Positions 18,192 through 27,593 of a stretch of DNA of 64,000 nucleotides are shown here, piece after piece. Every line of letters starts with the position of its first letter. The first letter of the stretch is position 1. Where the stretch lies: positions 79,037 through 143,036 of the forward strand of contig NZ_JAOWLB010000010.1 in NCBI RefSeq assembly GCF_025751555.1. The letters are read 5' to 3'. The translations under genes were made by a program, and so were the position numbers. Below the pieces are notes generated by a model that saw only the letters and a program-made list of their open reading frames with translations, was not told the origin of the DNA and ran no database searches. The DNA is from Ruegeria aquimaris (GTDB lineage: Bacteria; Pseudomonadota; Alphaproteobacteria; Rhodobacterales; Rhodobacteraceae).

Positions 18192-18848
18192 TCAACGCAG
18201 ATTGACGCGGAGCACGGCGGCGCTGGCAAAAGGCAGAAGCGCGATCACCGCCGCACTGATCCCGGCCAGCATCATCAGCGGCGTTGCCACGGTCATGCCC
18301 TCGGCGCCGCGACGTGCGACCTCGGCCCCATAGATCAACGTCGGGACATAGAGCGGCAGCACAAGGAGCGACAACAGCAGGCCGCCACGCTTCAGCCCCA
18401 CTGTCAGCGCCGCGCCAAATGTGCCGATGACGCTGAGTGCCGGGGTACCAAGGGCGAGCGAGATCACCATCCACAAAAAACCCGGCCCAGGCAGGTTCAG
18501 CAGCACGCCCAGTACAGGTGCAGCCAGCACAAGTGGCAAGCCGGTCGTCAGCCAATGCGCCAGCGCCTTGATCGTGACCACCGATTCCAGCGGCAGGGGT
18601 GCCGTTGCCAACAGGTCGAGCGTGCCATCCTCCCAATCGAGGGCCAGCAAACGGTCAAGCGACAGGAGGCAGGCCAGCAAGGCCCCCAGCCACAGCACGC
18701 CCGGTGCGATGGTACCCAGCAGCGACGACTGCGGTCCGACCGAGAAAGGCACCAGAACAGTGACGATCAGAAAGAAGGCAAGGCCCAGCCCAAAGCCGCC
18801 ACCGGCGCGCAGGGCCAGCACCAGGTCGCGTTTCAACAGCGCGATCAC
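18192..18848 (-). CDS. ccmB: Heme exporter protein CcmB
   Basis: CcmB is the membrane subunit of the CcmAB complex, which uses ATP to release holo-CcmE from CcmC. The 218-residue protein starts [20 protein letters not shown], a family hallmark, and has six hydrophobic segments, including a Gly-rich [16 protein letters not shown]. Its start overlaps the ccmA stop by four bases. A 45-base gap separates it from ccmC. Confidence 0.93.
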   Translation of the reverse strand: MIALLKRDLVLALRAGGGFGLGLAFFLIVTVLVPFSVGPQSSLLGTIAPGVLWLGALLACLLSLDRLLALDWEDGTLDLLATAPLPLESVVTIKALAHWLTTGLPLVLAAPVLGVLLNLPGPGFLWMVISLALGTPALSVIGTFGAALTVGLKRGGLLLSLLVLPLYVPTLIYGAEVARRGAEGMTVATPLMMLAGISAAVIALLPFASAAVLRVNLR

Positions 18849-19459
18849 AGGAAACCTCCATCGAAATCGCTGTCCAGAACCGGCTTGGCCTTGTAAGGCC
18901 CCACGTCCAGGATGGTTCCGTCAAGCCCAAGGTCGATATGGGTGGCGATCAGGGCTGACCCACCCTGGGCCAGATGCGCGCGCACCGCGTCGGCAAACAT
19001 CGCAACCGCCTCGCGGTCAAGCGACACGGTCGGTTCATCCAGCATCCAGATCGGCCGCCCGGTGACCAGCAGCCGCGACAGGCCAAGGCGACGCTTCTGC
19101 CCGGCCGACAGATTGCCCGCATGGCGATCGGCCAGATCGTCCAGACGAAACGCCTGCAGGGCCGGACCGATATCGCGCCCGCCAAATACAGAGGCCCAGA
19201 ATGTCAGGTTCTCGGTCACGCTGAGCGTCGGTTTTAGCCCGTCGGAATGCCCGGCATAGGCGATCCGGTCCTCGGCCCCGTCGATGTGCCCCGCCAGCGG
19301 GCGTTGCAGGCCCGCAAGGGTACGTAGAAGGGTTGTCTTTCCCGCACCGTTTGGACCGCGCAGGATCAGAGCCTGGCCGGACTCGAGCCTGAAGCTGAGC
19401 CCTTCCAGCACGGGTATGCCGCCGCGGGCAATGGCAAGGTCGGTGACGGTGAGTGTCAT
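18845..19459 (-). CDS. ccmA: Heme export ATP-binding protein CcmA
   Basis: The 204-residue ABC ATPase has Walker [17 protein letters not shown], signature [13 protein letters not shown] and Walker [12 protein letters not shown]. It energises CcmB for release of holo-CcmE. It is the first gene of the ccmABCDG block; its upstream region holds copy 2 of the repeated hairpin element. The order ccmA-B-C-D-G is conserved in alphaproteobacteria. Confidence 0.95.
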   Translation of the reverse strand: MTLTVTDLAIARGGIPVLEGLSFRLESGQALILRGPNGAGKTTLLRTLAGLQRPLAGHIDGAEDRIAYAGHSDGLKPTLSVTENLTFWASVFGGRDIGPALQAFRLDDLADRHAGNLSAGQKRRLGLSRLLVTGRPIWMLDEPTVSLDREAVAMFADAVRAHLAQGGSALIATHIDLGLDGTILDVGPYKAKPVLDSDFDGGFL

Positions 19460-19541
19460 ATGTTTCGCTTATCTCATTGGTGCCGGGGGCAAAAGGCTGG
19501 AAATGACGCATCCACCGCCTGAGCCCTGCCAGCAGGCGCAA

Positions 19542-19593
19542 GCGAGGGGCCAGCCCCTCGCGCTCCCCGGAGTATTTCTAGCGAAATGAAGAG
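19542..19593 (+). repeat. Roseobacter-type intergenic hairpin element, copy 2
   Basis: A GC-rich palindrome (GCGAGGGG, CCAG loop, CCCCTCGC) is followed by GCTCCCCGGAGTATTTCTAG and CGAAATGAAGAG. It matches copy 1 (16602-16650) and the complement of copy 3 (46458-46502). It sits between the start of ccmA and the end of the Mth938-like gene, so it may separate two transcription units. Confidence 0.65.
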
Positions 19594-19601
19594 AAGGGCG
19601 C

Positions 19602-19955
19602 TCAGACGGGCAGTGCTGCCAGTGCGATCCGGCGGCCTTCGGACAGCAGAACGTTGTAGGTGCGGCAGGCAGAGGGCGAGTTCATCACTTCAACCCCGAT
19701 ACCCTGCCCTTCCAGAGCGTCACGCAAGGCCGACGGGATATGCGCAACCTCGGCCCCGGTACCGATGAAGAGCACATCCACCTGACCCGAGAGCGCCAGC
19801 AAAGGTGATGCATCCTCGTACCCCGCCCAGGCCGCAGTCCCCGCCGCGCCGGTCAACACGGGGCCATGCCGCACCACACCGCCGATCCGAAAGAACCCGG
19901 GACCATAGCCGTCAACCGGTTGCGCATCGCTATAGTTCACTTCGGTCAGGCGCAT
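19602..19955 (-). CDS. Mth938-like / NDUFAF3-family protein
   Basis: The 117-residue protein has the conserved order of this family: YGPGFFRIGG near residue 20, an LFIGTGA segment and a late SACRTYNVLLSEGRRIA block. Human NDUFAF3 and bacterial relatives share this fold, and the human protein is a complex I assembly factor; the bacterial function is unproven. Its gene begins just after the TSUP stop codon, in line with yajC-secD-secF, a neighbourhood often seen in alphaproteobacteria. Confidence 0.88.
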   Translation of the reverse strand: MRLTEVNYSDAQPVDGYGPGFFRIGGVVRHGPVLTGAAGTAAWAGYEDASPLLALSGQVDVLFIGTGAEVAHIPSALRDALEGQGIGVEVMNSPSACRTYNVLLSEGRRIALAALPV

Positions 19956-19956
19956 T

Positions 19957-20721
19957 TCACTCTCCCGCAGTCCAGAATGGCAGGCCCGACAGCGCCGCGC
20001 CCAGAATCAGCCCATAGGCGGCCAGCCGGTAGGCCCGTTCGTACCCGGGCACGAATAACGCCGCACCCGACAGGGTGCCAAGCATATTCGGCGCGATCAG
20101 GATCAGACCGGTCACCAGGAATTCCGGATCGAGCCTCCCGGCCAGCCCCATCATCGCAAGAACCATCCAGTCATAGCCGAAAAGATAAAAGGTGATATTG
20201 GCTCGGATGGAAGAGGCGGGCTTTGGGCTGGCCATATAGACAAAGATGACCGGCGGCCCCGGAACCCCTACAACACCGCCCAGAAAGCCCGATGCGGCAC
20301 CGGTTGCGGCAACGGCCCCCGGAGGCAATGCCCCGCCATAGCGCCAGCCAAGGACAAGACCGCTCAGCATGAGCAGGGAAACACCCGAAACCAGATAGCG
20401 GAAATCCTGCGCGTCCAGCAGGAACAAGGCATAGAGCCCCAGCGGCAACGCCACGACCGCCCCGCCAAGCAACCGGGCCAGATCGCCCCTGTCCACATGG
20501 CGCGCAGCACGCGGCAGCATCGGCAATGGCCCGACGATATCCATCAGCACCAGAACCGTGATCGCCTGCACCGGCGACAGGACCATACCGGCAAAGGGCA
20601 GAAAGATCAGCGCGGTCCCAAAGCCCGCGAACCCCCGGACCAGCCCGGCAAGATATGCCGCGGCGACAAGGATTCCCATGTCCGAAAGCGACAGTTCAGG
20701 TACAAGGATCATGGCGGCCAC
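19957..20721 (-). CDS. TauE/SafE (TSUP) family anion exporter
   Basis: The 254-residue membrane protein has the TSUP features LAGLVRGFAGFGTALIFLP in the first half and the GAASGFLGGVVGVPGPPVIF segment in the second. Such transporters export sulfite, sulfoacetate or related organic anions. A second in-frame ATG lies nine bases downstream of the first. It sits between secF and the Mth938-like gene on one strand, probably cotranscribed; its substrate is unknown. Confidence 0.87.
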   Translation of the reverse strand: MAAMILVPELSLSDMGILVAAAYLAGLVRGFAGFGTALIFLPFAGMVLSPVQAITVLVLMDIVGPLPMLPRAARHVDRGDLARLLGGAVVALPLGLYALFLLDAQDFRYLVSGVSLLMLSGLVLGWRYGGALPPGAVAATGAASGFLGGVVGVPGPPVIFVYMASPKPASSIRANITFYLFGYDWMVLAMMGLAGRLDPEFLVTGLILIAPNMLGTLSGAALFVPGYERAYRLAAYGLILGAALSGLPFWTAGE

Positions 20722-20780
20722 CCTTACCGGTTTCGCCGCCGGCCCTTAGTGCCAGCGGCGAAGCAGGTATGTCGCCAGCA

Positions 20781-21749
20781 TCAGGCGTCGATATCGCCGA
20801 ACTGGTTCCCGGTATTGTTGGTGTTTTTCGTCCAGTCGCGCTTGACGCCCAGCCAAAGCAGGATGGTCGAGGCCACGAAAATCGACGAATAGGTACCGAC
20901 AACGATGCCCCAGATCATCGCAAAGACAAACCCCCGGATCACGTCACCGCCCAGCACATACAGCGCGATGAGCGCCAGAAGCGTCGTGATCGAGGTCATC
21001 AGCGTCCGGCTGAGGGTCTCGTTGATCGACAGGTTCAGCAGATCCTTGAGTTCCATCTGTTTGTATTTGCGCAGGTTTTCCCGCACCCGGTCGAACACGA
21101 CCACCGTGTCGTTCAGCGAATAGCCGACAATGGTCAAAAGCGCCGCGATGATCGCAAGGTCAAAGCGGATCTGAAGCTCGGAAAACACGCCGATGGTCAG
21201 GACCACGTCATGGATCAGCGCGGCCACCGCGCCCAGGGCGAACTGCCATTCGAACCGCAGCCAGATGTAGACCAGCACCGAAAGGATCGCCAACGACACC
21301 GCCAGAACCGCCGTCTGGATCAGTTCGCCCGACACCTTTGGACCGACGGATTCCACCGATACGAACTCGATATCGGGCGTCGCTGCCAACAGCGCCGCCT
21401 CGACGGCGGCAATGGTCTCCGCGCTGACCGCTTCGGCGTCGTCCTGGGCCTGAATACGGATCATCGCCACGTTTTCGTCCGGGCCAAAGGTCGGGTCGAA
21501 AATCTCGGTGATGGTCACGTCGCCCAGCCCCAACGGGGCGATCGCATCGCGATAGGCGCCGACGTCGATGGCTTGTGTGCTCTGTGTGCGGATCGTGGTT
21601 CCGCCGCGAAAGTCGATGCCGAAATTCAGCCCCTGCACAGCGAAGGAGGCGAAGCCGACCACCACCATCAGCGCCGAGATGCCCAGCCACAGTTTCCAGC
21701 GTCCGAAAAAGTCGAACGAGGTTACATCGGGTACGAGTTTCAAGCGCAT
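20781..21749 (-). CDS. secF: Preprotein translocase subunit SecF
   Basis: SecDF uses the proton gradient to pull exported proteins through SecYEG. The 322-residue product has six transmembrane helices; the opening LNFGIDFRGGTTI, the VGYSLNDTVVVFDRVRENL segment and the LSRTLMTSITTL segment are family hallmarks. Its start lies one base after the secD stop codon. Confidence 0.96.
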   Translation of the reverse strand: MRLKLVPDVTSFDFFGRWKLWLGISALMVVVGFASFAVQGLNFGIDFRGGTTIRTQSTQAIDVGAYRDAIAPLGLGDVTITEIFDPTFGPDENVAMIRIQAQDDAEAVSAETIAAVEAALLAATPDIEFVSVESVGPKVSGELIQTAVLAVSLAILSVLVYIWLRFEWQFALGAVAALIHDVVLTIGVFSELQIRFDLAIIAALLTIVGYSLNDTVVVFDRVRENLRKYKQMELKDLLNLSINETLSRTLMTSITTLLALIALYVLGGDVIRGFVFAMIWGIVVGTYSSIFVASTILLWLGVKRDWTKNTNNTGNQFGDIDA

Positions 21750-21750
21750 G

Positions 21751-23412
21751 TCAGACCTCGATCGTCTTGGGACGGCGGCGTTCGAACCACATCACCACCA
21801 GCAGGCGGGTGACGAAGATCGCGGTGAAGACCGAGGTCAGGATCCCCAGACCAAGGGTAATGGCAAAGCCGCGCACCGGACCCGAGCCCATGGCAAACAG
21901 GATCACGGCGGTCATGAACGTGGTGATATTGGCGTCCAGAATGGCGCTCAGCGCCTTTTCATAGCCCAGCTCAATGGCCCGCGCAGGCCCCTTGGCGGTT
22001 TTCAGCTCTTCGCGGATCCGCTCAAAGATCAGAACGTTGGCATCGACCGCCATACCGACGGTCAGAACGATACCGGCGATCCCGGGCAGCGTCAGTGTCC
22101 CGCCAATCAGGCTGAGCAGGCCAAAAAGCAGCCCGACGTTTATCATCAGCGCGATATTGGCAAAGATACCGAAAAGACCATAGCTGGCCCACATAAAGCC
22201 CAGCACCGCGACAAAGGCGACAACGGTCGCGACCTTGCCTGCGTCGATACTGTCCTGACCCAGTTCTGGCCCGATTGTACGCTCTTCAAGGAAATCGAGA
22301 CCCGCCGGCAGAGCGCCCGCGCGCAACAGAACGGCAAGATTGGTGCTTTCCTCAACGGTGAAATTGCCGGTGATGATACCCGAACCGCCGGGGATGTGAG
22401 ACTGGATGACTGGGGCGCTGATCACTTCGTTGTCCAGCACGATGGCAAAGGGCGCGCCGATATTGTCGCGGGTATAATCACCGAACTTGCGGGCACCCGA
22501 GGTGTTGAAGCGGAAGTTCACCGCGGGCCGCCCGTTCTGATCAAAGGCGGGCTGCGCATCCACCAATTCTTCTCCGGTGACAACCGGGGCCGCCTCCACG
22601 GTGTAATAGACCCCTTGCTGGTCGAGGGCCGGTATCACCTTCTGCCCGATCTCGGCGCGCGCCTCGGCGTCGGTGCCGCGCGAAACGACCGGGTTGAAGG
22701 TCAACTGCGCCGTGGTGCCGATGATGGCCTTCAACTCGCTGGCGCTGCCGATTCCCGGCACCTGGATCAGGATCCGGTCCGCCCCCTGGCGCTGGATGGT
22801 CGGTTCGCGCGTCCCCACCTCGTCGATACGGCGGCGCACGATTTCCAGAGCTTGCCGGACCGTACGGTCGTCGGTGGCCAGTTTCTCGGCCTCGCTCAGG
22901 GTCACGACGATCTCGTCGCCGGCACCGCGCACCTCGATATCGTTCGAGCCGGCCCCGGTCAGCGTCTGGATCGGGCGACCCAGACCGCGCACGACCTCCA
23001 ATGCCCGGGTCATGCCTTCGGGTTTGCTGATCTTGATCCGAATCTCGTCGCTTGGGGACGGCTGCTTGCGGATCGTGCCGACCGTGTCCCGCTCGCCCCG
23101 CAGCGCGTTGCGGATTTCGGGCCACATGGCCTCCATGCGGGCCTCGTAGACATCGCCGACCCGCACCTCGGCCAGCAGATGGGCGCCGCCACGCAGATCC
23201 AGACCCAGATTGACCAGCGAAGACGGCATCCAGGACGGCCATTGCCCTGCCGTCTGCGTCAGTTCAGCGGTTGCCCCCTGAACCTCCATCGCGGCGCGGG
23301 CGTCATTGCTTTGTTCGACACGGGTGTAAAACGCGTTGGGCAGGGCCAGCAGCAGACCGGCCGCACAGACCAGAATGATCAGCACCCGCTTCCAGGTATC
23401 AATTTGCAGCAT
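21751..23412 (-). CDS. secD: Preprotein translocase subunit SecD
   Basis: This 553-residue partner of SecF has the LGLDLRGGAHLLAEV block, a large periplasmic domain and the C-terminal membrane half with AGIVLTVGMAVDANVLIFER and GYEKALSAILDANITT. The acidic Asp of the AVDANVLIFER motif is part of proton translocation. Gene order yajC-secD-secF is canonical. Confidence 0.97.
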   Translation of the reverse strand: MLQIDTWKRVLIILVCAAGLLLALPNAFYTRVEQSNDARAAMEVQGATAELTQTAGQWPSWMPSSLVNLGLDLRGGAHLLAEVRVGDVYEARMEAMWPEIRNALRGERDTVGTIRKQPSPSDEIRIKISKPEGMTRALEVVRGLGRPIQTLTGAGSNDIEVRGAGDEIVVTLSEAEKLATDDRTVRQALEIVRRRIDEVGTREPTIQRQGADRILIQVPGIGSASELKAIIGTTAQLTFNPVVSRGTDAEARAEIGQKVIPALDQQGVYYTVEAAPVVTGEELVDAQPAFDQNGRPAVNFRFNTSGARKFGDYTRDNIGAPFAIVLDNEVISAPVIQSHIPGGSGIITGNFTVEESTNLAVLLRAGALPAGLDFLEERTIGPELGQDSIDAGKVATVVAFVAVLGFMWASYGLFGIFANIALMINVGLLFGLLSLIGGTLTLPGIAGIVLTVGMAVDANVLIFERIREELKTAKGPARAIELGYEKALSAILDANITTFMTAVILFAMGSGPVRGFAITLGLGILTSVFTAIFVTRLLVVMWFERRRPKTIEV

Positions 23413-23445
23413 AAGCCTGCCTTTTCAGGAGGTTGTGGCGAGTTC

Positions 23446-23730
23446 TCACTTCGCCGGTTCGGTCTTGCTCAGGACCTGGGCGATGGTCGCCTTGATGACA
23501 CGCACTTTCACGCCTTCGGCGATCTCGACTTCAAGCTCGCCATCATCCTTGACCTTGACAACCTTGCCAACCAGACCGCCCTGGGTGATCACCTGGTCGC
23601 CGCGACGCAGCGCAGCCACCATCGCCTGATGTTCCTTGACCTTCTTTTGCTGCGGACGGATCAGCAGGAAATACATGATCGCAAAGATCAGGATAAGCGG
23701 GAGAAACTGGGCGATTGCGCCACCTTCCAT
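23446..23730 (-). CDS. yajC: Preprotein translocase subunit YajC
   Basis: The 94-residue protein has one N-terminal transmembrane helix (FLPLILIFAIMYFLLIRPQQ) followed by a basic patch KKVKEHQ and an SH3-like domain (ALRRGDQVITQGGLVGKVVK). It associates with SecDF. It is the first gene of this block; the stretch between it and the divergent MscS gene (23731-23907) probably holds both promoters. Confidence 0.95.
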   Translation of the reverse strand: MEGGAIAQFLPLILIFAIMYFLLIRPQQKKVKEHQAMVAALRRGDQVITQGGLVGKVVKVKDDGELEVEIAEGVKVRVIKATIAQVLSKTEPAK

Positions 23731-23907
23731 GGGAGAATCCTTTGTGCTGGCTGGCGGGAGAGCCCCGCAGATTTCGCCGGGAACCTATGCGCAGAACCGT
23801 TCCTTTGCAAGTCGAGCACAAAAGCAGGTTTCTTTGCGCATTTTCCCTTCTGGTCAGGTTTCAATCCGCAGGTATAGTCGGTTCGACAGCTGAGGGGAAA
23901 TCCAGCC

Positions 23908-25542
23908 ATGATCCGCCTGTTGGTGATAGCGGTACTTGTTGTTCAGACACTCTGTGTATCGGTGGCATCGGCACAGGACACATCGGCCTCGGCGCCAATG
24001 TCGTCGGGTGTGTTTCAGGCCCCTGTCATCCTGGACGGGTCCGAGCTTTTCCTTTTGCGCGGCGTCAGCGGCATGCCCGCCGAACGGCGCGCGCTGGAGG
24101 TACATGAACGGCTTGTTCAGGTTGCCACGGCCTCCAACAGCAATACCGTCAATATCCAGAAACGAGAAGAACGCTTTGGTTTCGTCATCTTGGCGGATGG
24201 CGTTGAAATCCTGACGGTCACACAAGCCGACGCCGCTCTGGAAAGGATCGATCTGGCGTTGCTGGCCGACGTGCATGCCAAGGTCATTAAAGAGGCGATC
24301 TTGTCCTACAGATCGGAACGATCCGACAAGGCCCGGATCGAGGGCGCGATCTATGCCATGGGGTGGACATTGGCCTTTGCGCTCTTCACCTTCCTTGGCT
24401 TCCTTCTTCGCAGGTTCCTCAACACCCGGATTACAAGACTGGTCCACAGAAACCTGGCCGAGGTTGAGTCCGCCACCCGGGCCCATGTTCGCGCCGATGC
24501 CATCGCCGCGCTGATCCGGTTCGGGATCAACTTCGTCCTGTTGTCGATCTTCTTCCTGGGCGTCTACTACTACCTGTCGTTCATTCTGCTGGCCTTTGCC
24601 GAGACGCGTTACGTGGCTCAGCTTCTGCTGACCTATGTCACCCGGCCGGTTCTTAACATCGTCCTTGGCTTCATCAACTACCTTCCCAATCTCGTCACGC
24701 TGCTGATCATCGCGGCTGTCACGCAATACATCATCCGTGGCCTGCGGATTTTCTTCGAGGCGGTCGAGGCCGGCAGTTTCGAAATCGGCAACTTCGAACG
24801 GCATTGGGTCATTCCCACTTTCAACATCGTCCGAGCCATTCTGATCCTGATCGCTCTGGTGTTTGCCTTTCCCTATATCCCCGGATCGGAGTCGGCCGCC
24901 TTTCAGGGGCTGACCATCCTTGTCGGGGCGATGCTGTCGCTCGGCTCGAACTCGGTCATGAACAATCTGATTTCGGGACTCTTCGTGATTTATCGCCGGT
25001 CCACGTCGATCGGAGACCGCATCAAGATCGGCGAGCATCTGGGTGATGTGGTCGAAATCAAGATGATGGAAACCCATCTACGCTCGATCAAGAACGAGTT
25101 GATCTCGATCCCGAACGCACAGCTGCTGAATTCCGAAGTCGTCAACTATTCCAAACATGCCGACGCCAACGGCCTTCTGGTCCACACGACAGTCGGTATT
25201 GGCTACGAGGAACCCACCGAAAAGGTCGAGGCCATGCTGATCGAGGCGGCAAGACGTACCAATGGCCTCAAGAACCGTCCTGCCCCCTTCGTGCTCTGGG
25301 CGGCGCTGGCGGACTATGCCGTCAATTATCAGATCAACGCCTACACGACCCAAGGTGCGATCATTCCTCGGATCAAATCCGACCTGCACCGCAACATACT
25401 CGATGTGTTCACCGAGAACGGCGTCCAGATCATGACCCCGTCCTATGTCGCCGACCCGGTCGACGCCAAGGTCGCGACCGCGCGCTGGGATGGCAAGCTG
25501 GCGCATCAGAATACCGGCGAATCGGGACAATCCAAAGCCTAG
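23908..25542 (+). CDS. MscS-family mechanosensitive ion channel
   Basis: The 544-residue product starts with a signal-like helix and an extended periplasmic domain, then has four or five transmembrane segments, ending in the MscS channel and cytoplasmic cage. The pore-lining and cage segment includes GLTILVGAMLSLGSNSVMNN and a RRSTSIGDRIKIGEHLGDVV beta-domain start. These channels gate under membrane tension and release solutes during hypo-osmotic shock. The long N-terminal domain distinguishes it from the 290-residue E. coli MscS. It is divergent from yajC. Confidence 0.92.
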   Translation: MIRLLVIAVLVVQTLCVSVASAQDTSASAPMSSGVFQAPVILDGSELFLLRGVSGMPAERRALEVHERLVQVATASNSNTVNIQKREERFGFVILADGVEILTVTQADAALERIDLALLADVHAKVIKEAILSYRSERSDKARIEGAIYAMGWTLAFALFTFLGFLLRRFLNTRITRLVHRNLAEVESATRAHVRADAIAALIRFGINFVLLSIFFLGVYYYLSFILLAFAETRYVAQLLLTYVTRPVLNIVLGFINYLPNLVTLLIIAAVTQYIIRGLRIFFEAVEAGSFEIGNFERHWVIPTFNIVRAILILIALVFAFPYIPGSESAAFQGLTILVGAMLSLGSNSVMNNLISGLFVIYRRSTSIGDRIKIGEHLGDVVEIKMMETHLRSIKNELISIPNAQLLNSEVVNYSKHADANGLLVHTTVGIGYEEPTEKVEAMLIEAARRTNGLKNRPAPFVLWAALADYAVNYQINAYTTQGAIIPRIKSDLHRNILDVFTENGVQIMTPSYVADPVDAKVATARWDGKLAHQNTGESGQSKA

Positions 25543-25704
25543 CGGGCTGTTGTAGGCTGTTTCGGGAATGTCTGGTGATTTCCGTTGCTTTGCAGCGCGA
25601 ATCAGTGCCTTGATTTGCTGGCGCGAACCGCTGTGCGCAACGAAATTACTTTGGTGTTCCAGACCGGGAAGCGGCCCGGCCAATCTGCTAGAAGGAACAG
25701 GCGC

Positions 25705-26121
25705 ATGATGATGGTGCGCTGCTATCTCGCCCCCTCCGAAATCGAAGGGCTGGGCGTATTTTGCCATGACGACATCCAACGCGGCGACAAGGTCTGGCGG
25801 CACGACAGGATGCTCGATATCACATTCCCGGAAGCCAAGATCGACAATGTAGAACCGCATGTCCGCGAGTTTCTGGAGCGCTACAGCTATCCCGACATCC
25901 ACCGCCCGGGTTACCGGATGCTCGAAGGCGACGAAGGCCGCTTCATGAATCACTCGATGTATCCCAACCTGGACTATTCGGACGGGATCTGGGGGATCGC
26001 GTTGGCGGATATTCCGGCCGGAACCGAATTGACCCGCGATTATGCGGATTTCATGACCGGAGAGATCCGCATGTATCCGCCGCGCCACAGGCTGGTGCCA
26101 CCGCAGGTGATGCTGAACTGA
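25705..26121 (+). CDS. SET-domain protein
   Basis: I use the ATG at 25705 (AAGGAA eight bases upstream); three ATGs follow one another. The 138-residue product is essentially one SET domain, with IEGLGVFCHDDIQRGDKVWR (SET-I start), a core FMNHSMYPNLDYSDG (the NHS...PN motif that binds S-adenosylmethionine and Lys) and the closing ELTRDYADF tyrosine. SET proteins methylate lysines in proteins. It has no added targeting domain, so its substrate is unknown; histone-like or ribosomal proteins are possible. Confidence 0.82.
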   Translation: MMMVRCYLAPSEIEGLGVFCHDDIQRGDKVWRHDRMLDITFPEAKIDNVEPHVREFLERYSYPDIHRPGYRMLEGDEGRFMNHSMYPNLDYSDGIWGIALADIPAGTELTRDYADFMTGEIRMYPPRHRLVPPQVMLN

Positions 26122-26246
26122 GACCGGGCGGGGCTGCGACTGGCCCGCAGCCCCACCACCCGAGCTTGGGTTCCAAGGGCGCTACACCCCGTTCCATATT
26201 TGGTGCATAACGCCGTGCAGTGATTCACCTTTCGAGGACCAGACCC

Positions 26247-27539
26247 ATGCACGACATCCGCGCCATTCGCGAGAATCCCACAGCCTTTGACGCCGCCCTG
26301 GCGCGCCGCGGGGATGCGCCGGTGTCGTCGCAAATCCTCGCCCTGGACGAAGAGCGCCGCGCCCGTATTCTGGCGGCCGAAACCGCGCAGGCCGAACAGA
26401 ACAAGGCGTCCAAGGAAGTGGGCGCCGCCAAGGCCCGGGGCGACGAGGCCGAATTCGAACGCTTGCGCGCCGTGGTGACCGAGAAAAAGGCCGAAATCGC
26501 CCAGATGCAGGCCGAGGCAAAAGACCTCGACACCCAATTGGCCGATGTGCTGTCGCGCATCGCCAACTTGCCCGCCGACGACGTGCCCGATGGCGCCGAC
26601 GAGACCGACAATGTCGAGATCAACCGCTGGGGCATCCCGCGCAGCTTTGCCTTTGCGCCAAAGGAGCATTTCGACATTCCCGCCGTCCAGAACGGGATGG
26701 ATTTCGAAACCGCCGCCAAACTGTCGGGCGCCCGGTTCGTTCTGCTCTCGGGCGGTGTCGCGCGCATCCACCGCGCACTGGCGCAGTTCATGCTCGACAC
26801 CCACACCGGAGAGAACGGGCTGACCGAGGTCAACGGCCCCGTTCTGGTGCTGTCCGAAATGATGCAGGGCACCGGCCAGTTGCCGAAATTCGGCGAAGAC
26901 AGCTATCAGACCCGCGAGGGCTGGTGGCTGATCCCCACCTCCGAGGTTTCGCTGACCAACATCGTGAACGGCAACACGATCGAGGAAAGCTATCTGCCGC
27001 GCCGCTACACCTCGCATTCGCTGTGCTTCCGGTCCGAGGCCGGTTCGGCAGGCCGCGACACCCGCGGCATGCTGCGCCAGCACCAATTCGAAAAGGTCGA
27101 GATGGTTTCGGTCACCCATCCCGACAACTCGGATGAGGAACAGAAACGCATGCTGCGCTGCGCCGAAGGGATCCTGGAAAAGCTGGGCATCCCCTATCGC
27201 ACTGTGGTGCTCTGCACCGGCGACATGGGGTTCGGCGCCCGCCGGACCTATGACATCGAAGCCTGGCTGCCCGGTCAGAACACCTATCGCGAGATCAGTT
27301 CCGTTTCGACCTGTGGCGATTTTCAGGCCCGCCGCATGAACGCCCGGTTCAAACCCGCCGATGGCGGCAAGCCGCAATTCGTGCACACGCTGAACGGCTC
27401 GGGCCTGGCGGTGGGGCGTTGCCTGATCGCGGTGCTGGAGAACGGCCAGAACGAAGACGGCACCGTCACCCTGCCCGAGGCGCTGTCACCCTACCTGGGT
27501 GGAAAGCTGACCCTGACGCGCGACGGCATCCTGGTCTGA
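26247..27539 (+). CDS. serS: Serine-tRNA ligase
   Basis: The start ATG at 26247 lies just downstream of CGAGGACC. The 430-residue protein begins [11 protein letters not shown], the usual SerRS opening, followed by the tRNA-binding coiled-coil arm (about residues 30-100, Glu/Lys/Ala rich) and a class II catalytic core with motif 2 [20 protein letters not shown] and motif 3 near the [10 protein letters not shown] segment. It charges tRNA-Ser and tRNA-Sec. Its 3' end is followed by a hairpin that overlaps the convergent gene. Confidence 0.97.
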   Translation: MHDIRAIRENPTAFDAALARRGDAPVSSQILALDEERRARILAAETAQAEQNKASKEVGAAKARGDEAEFERLRAVVTEKKAEIAQMQAEAKDLDTQLADVLSRIANLPADDVPDGADETDNVEINRWGIPRSFAFAPKEHFDIPAVQNGMDFETAAKLSGARFVLLSGGVARIHRALAQFMLDTHTGENGLTEVNGPVLVLSEMMQGTGQLPKFGEDSYQTREGWWLIPTSEVSLTNIVNGNTIEESYLPRRYTSHSLCFRSEAGSAGRDTRGMLRQHQFEKVEMVSVTHPDNSDEEQKRMLRCAEGILEKLGIPYRTVVLCTGDMGFGARRTYDIEAWLPGQNTYREISSVSTCGDFQARRMNARFKPADGGKPQFVHTLNGSGLAVGRCLIAVLENGQNEDGTVTLPEALSPYLGGKLTLTRDGILV

Positions 27540-27563
27540 CCTCCACCGCAAGATGGACCTGGA

Positions 27564-27593
27564 AAGGCGAAGAAGCTACTTCTTCGCCTTCTT
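27564..27593 (+). terminator. Stem-loop after serS that overlaps the HhH gene
   Basis: An 11-bp perfect stem (AAGGCGAAGAA pairing with TTCTTCGCCTT) has the loop GCTAC, which includes the reverse complement of the HhH gene's TAG stop codon. A CTTCTT tract follows. The stem arises partly from repeated Lys-Ala codons of the minus-strand gene, so terminator function is tentative. Confidence 0.45.

Noticed and set aside
21568..23877. A long plus-strand frame across secD.
   Set aside because: Antisense shadow of secD and yajC; strongly Arg/His/Gln biased.
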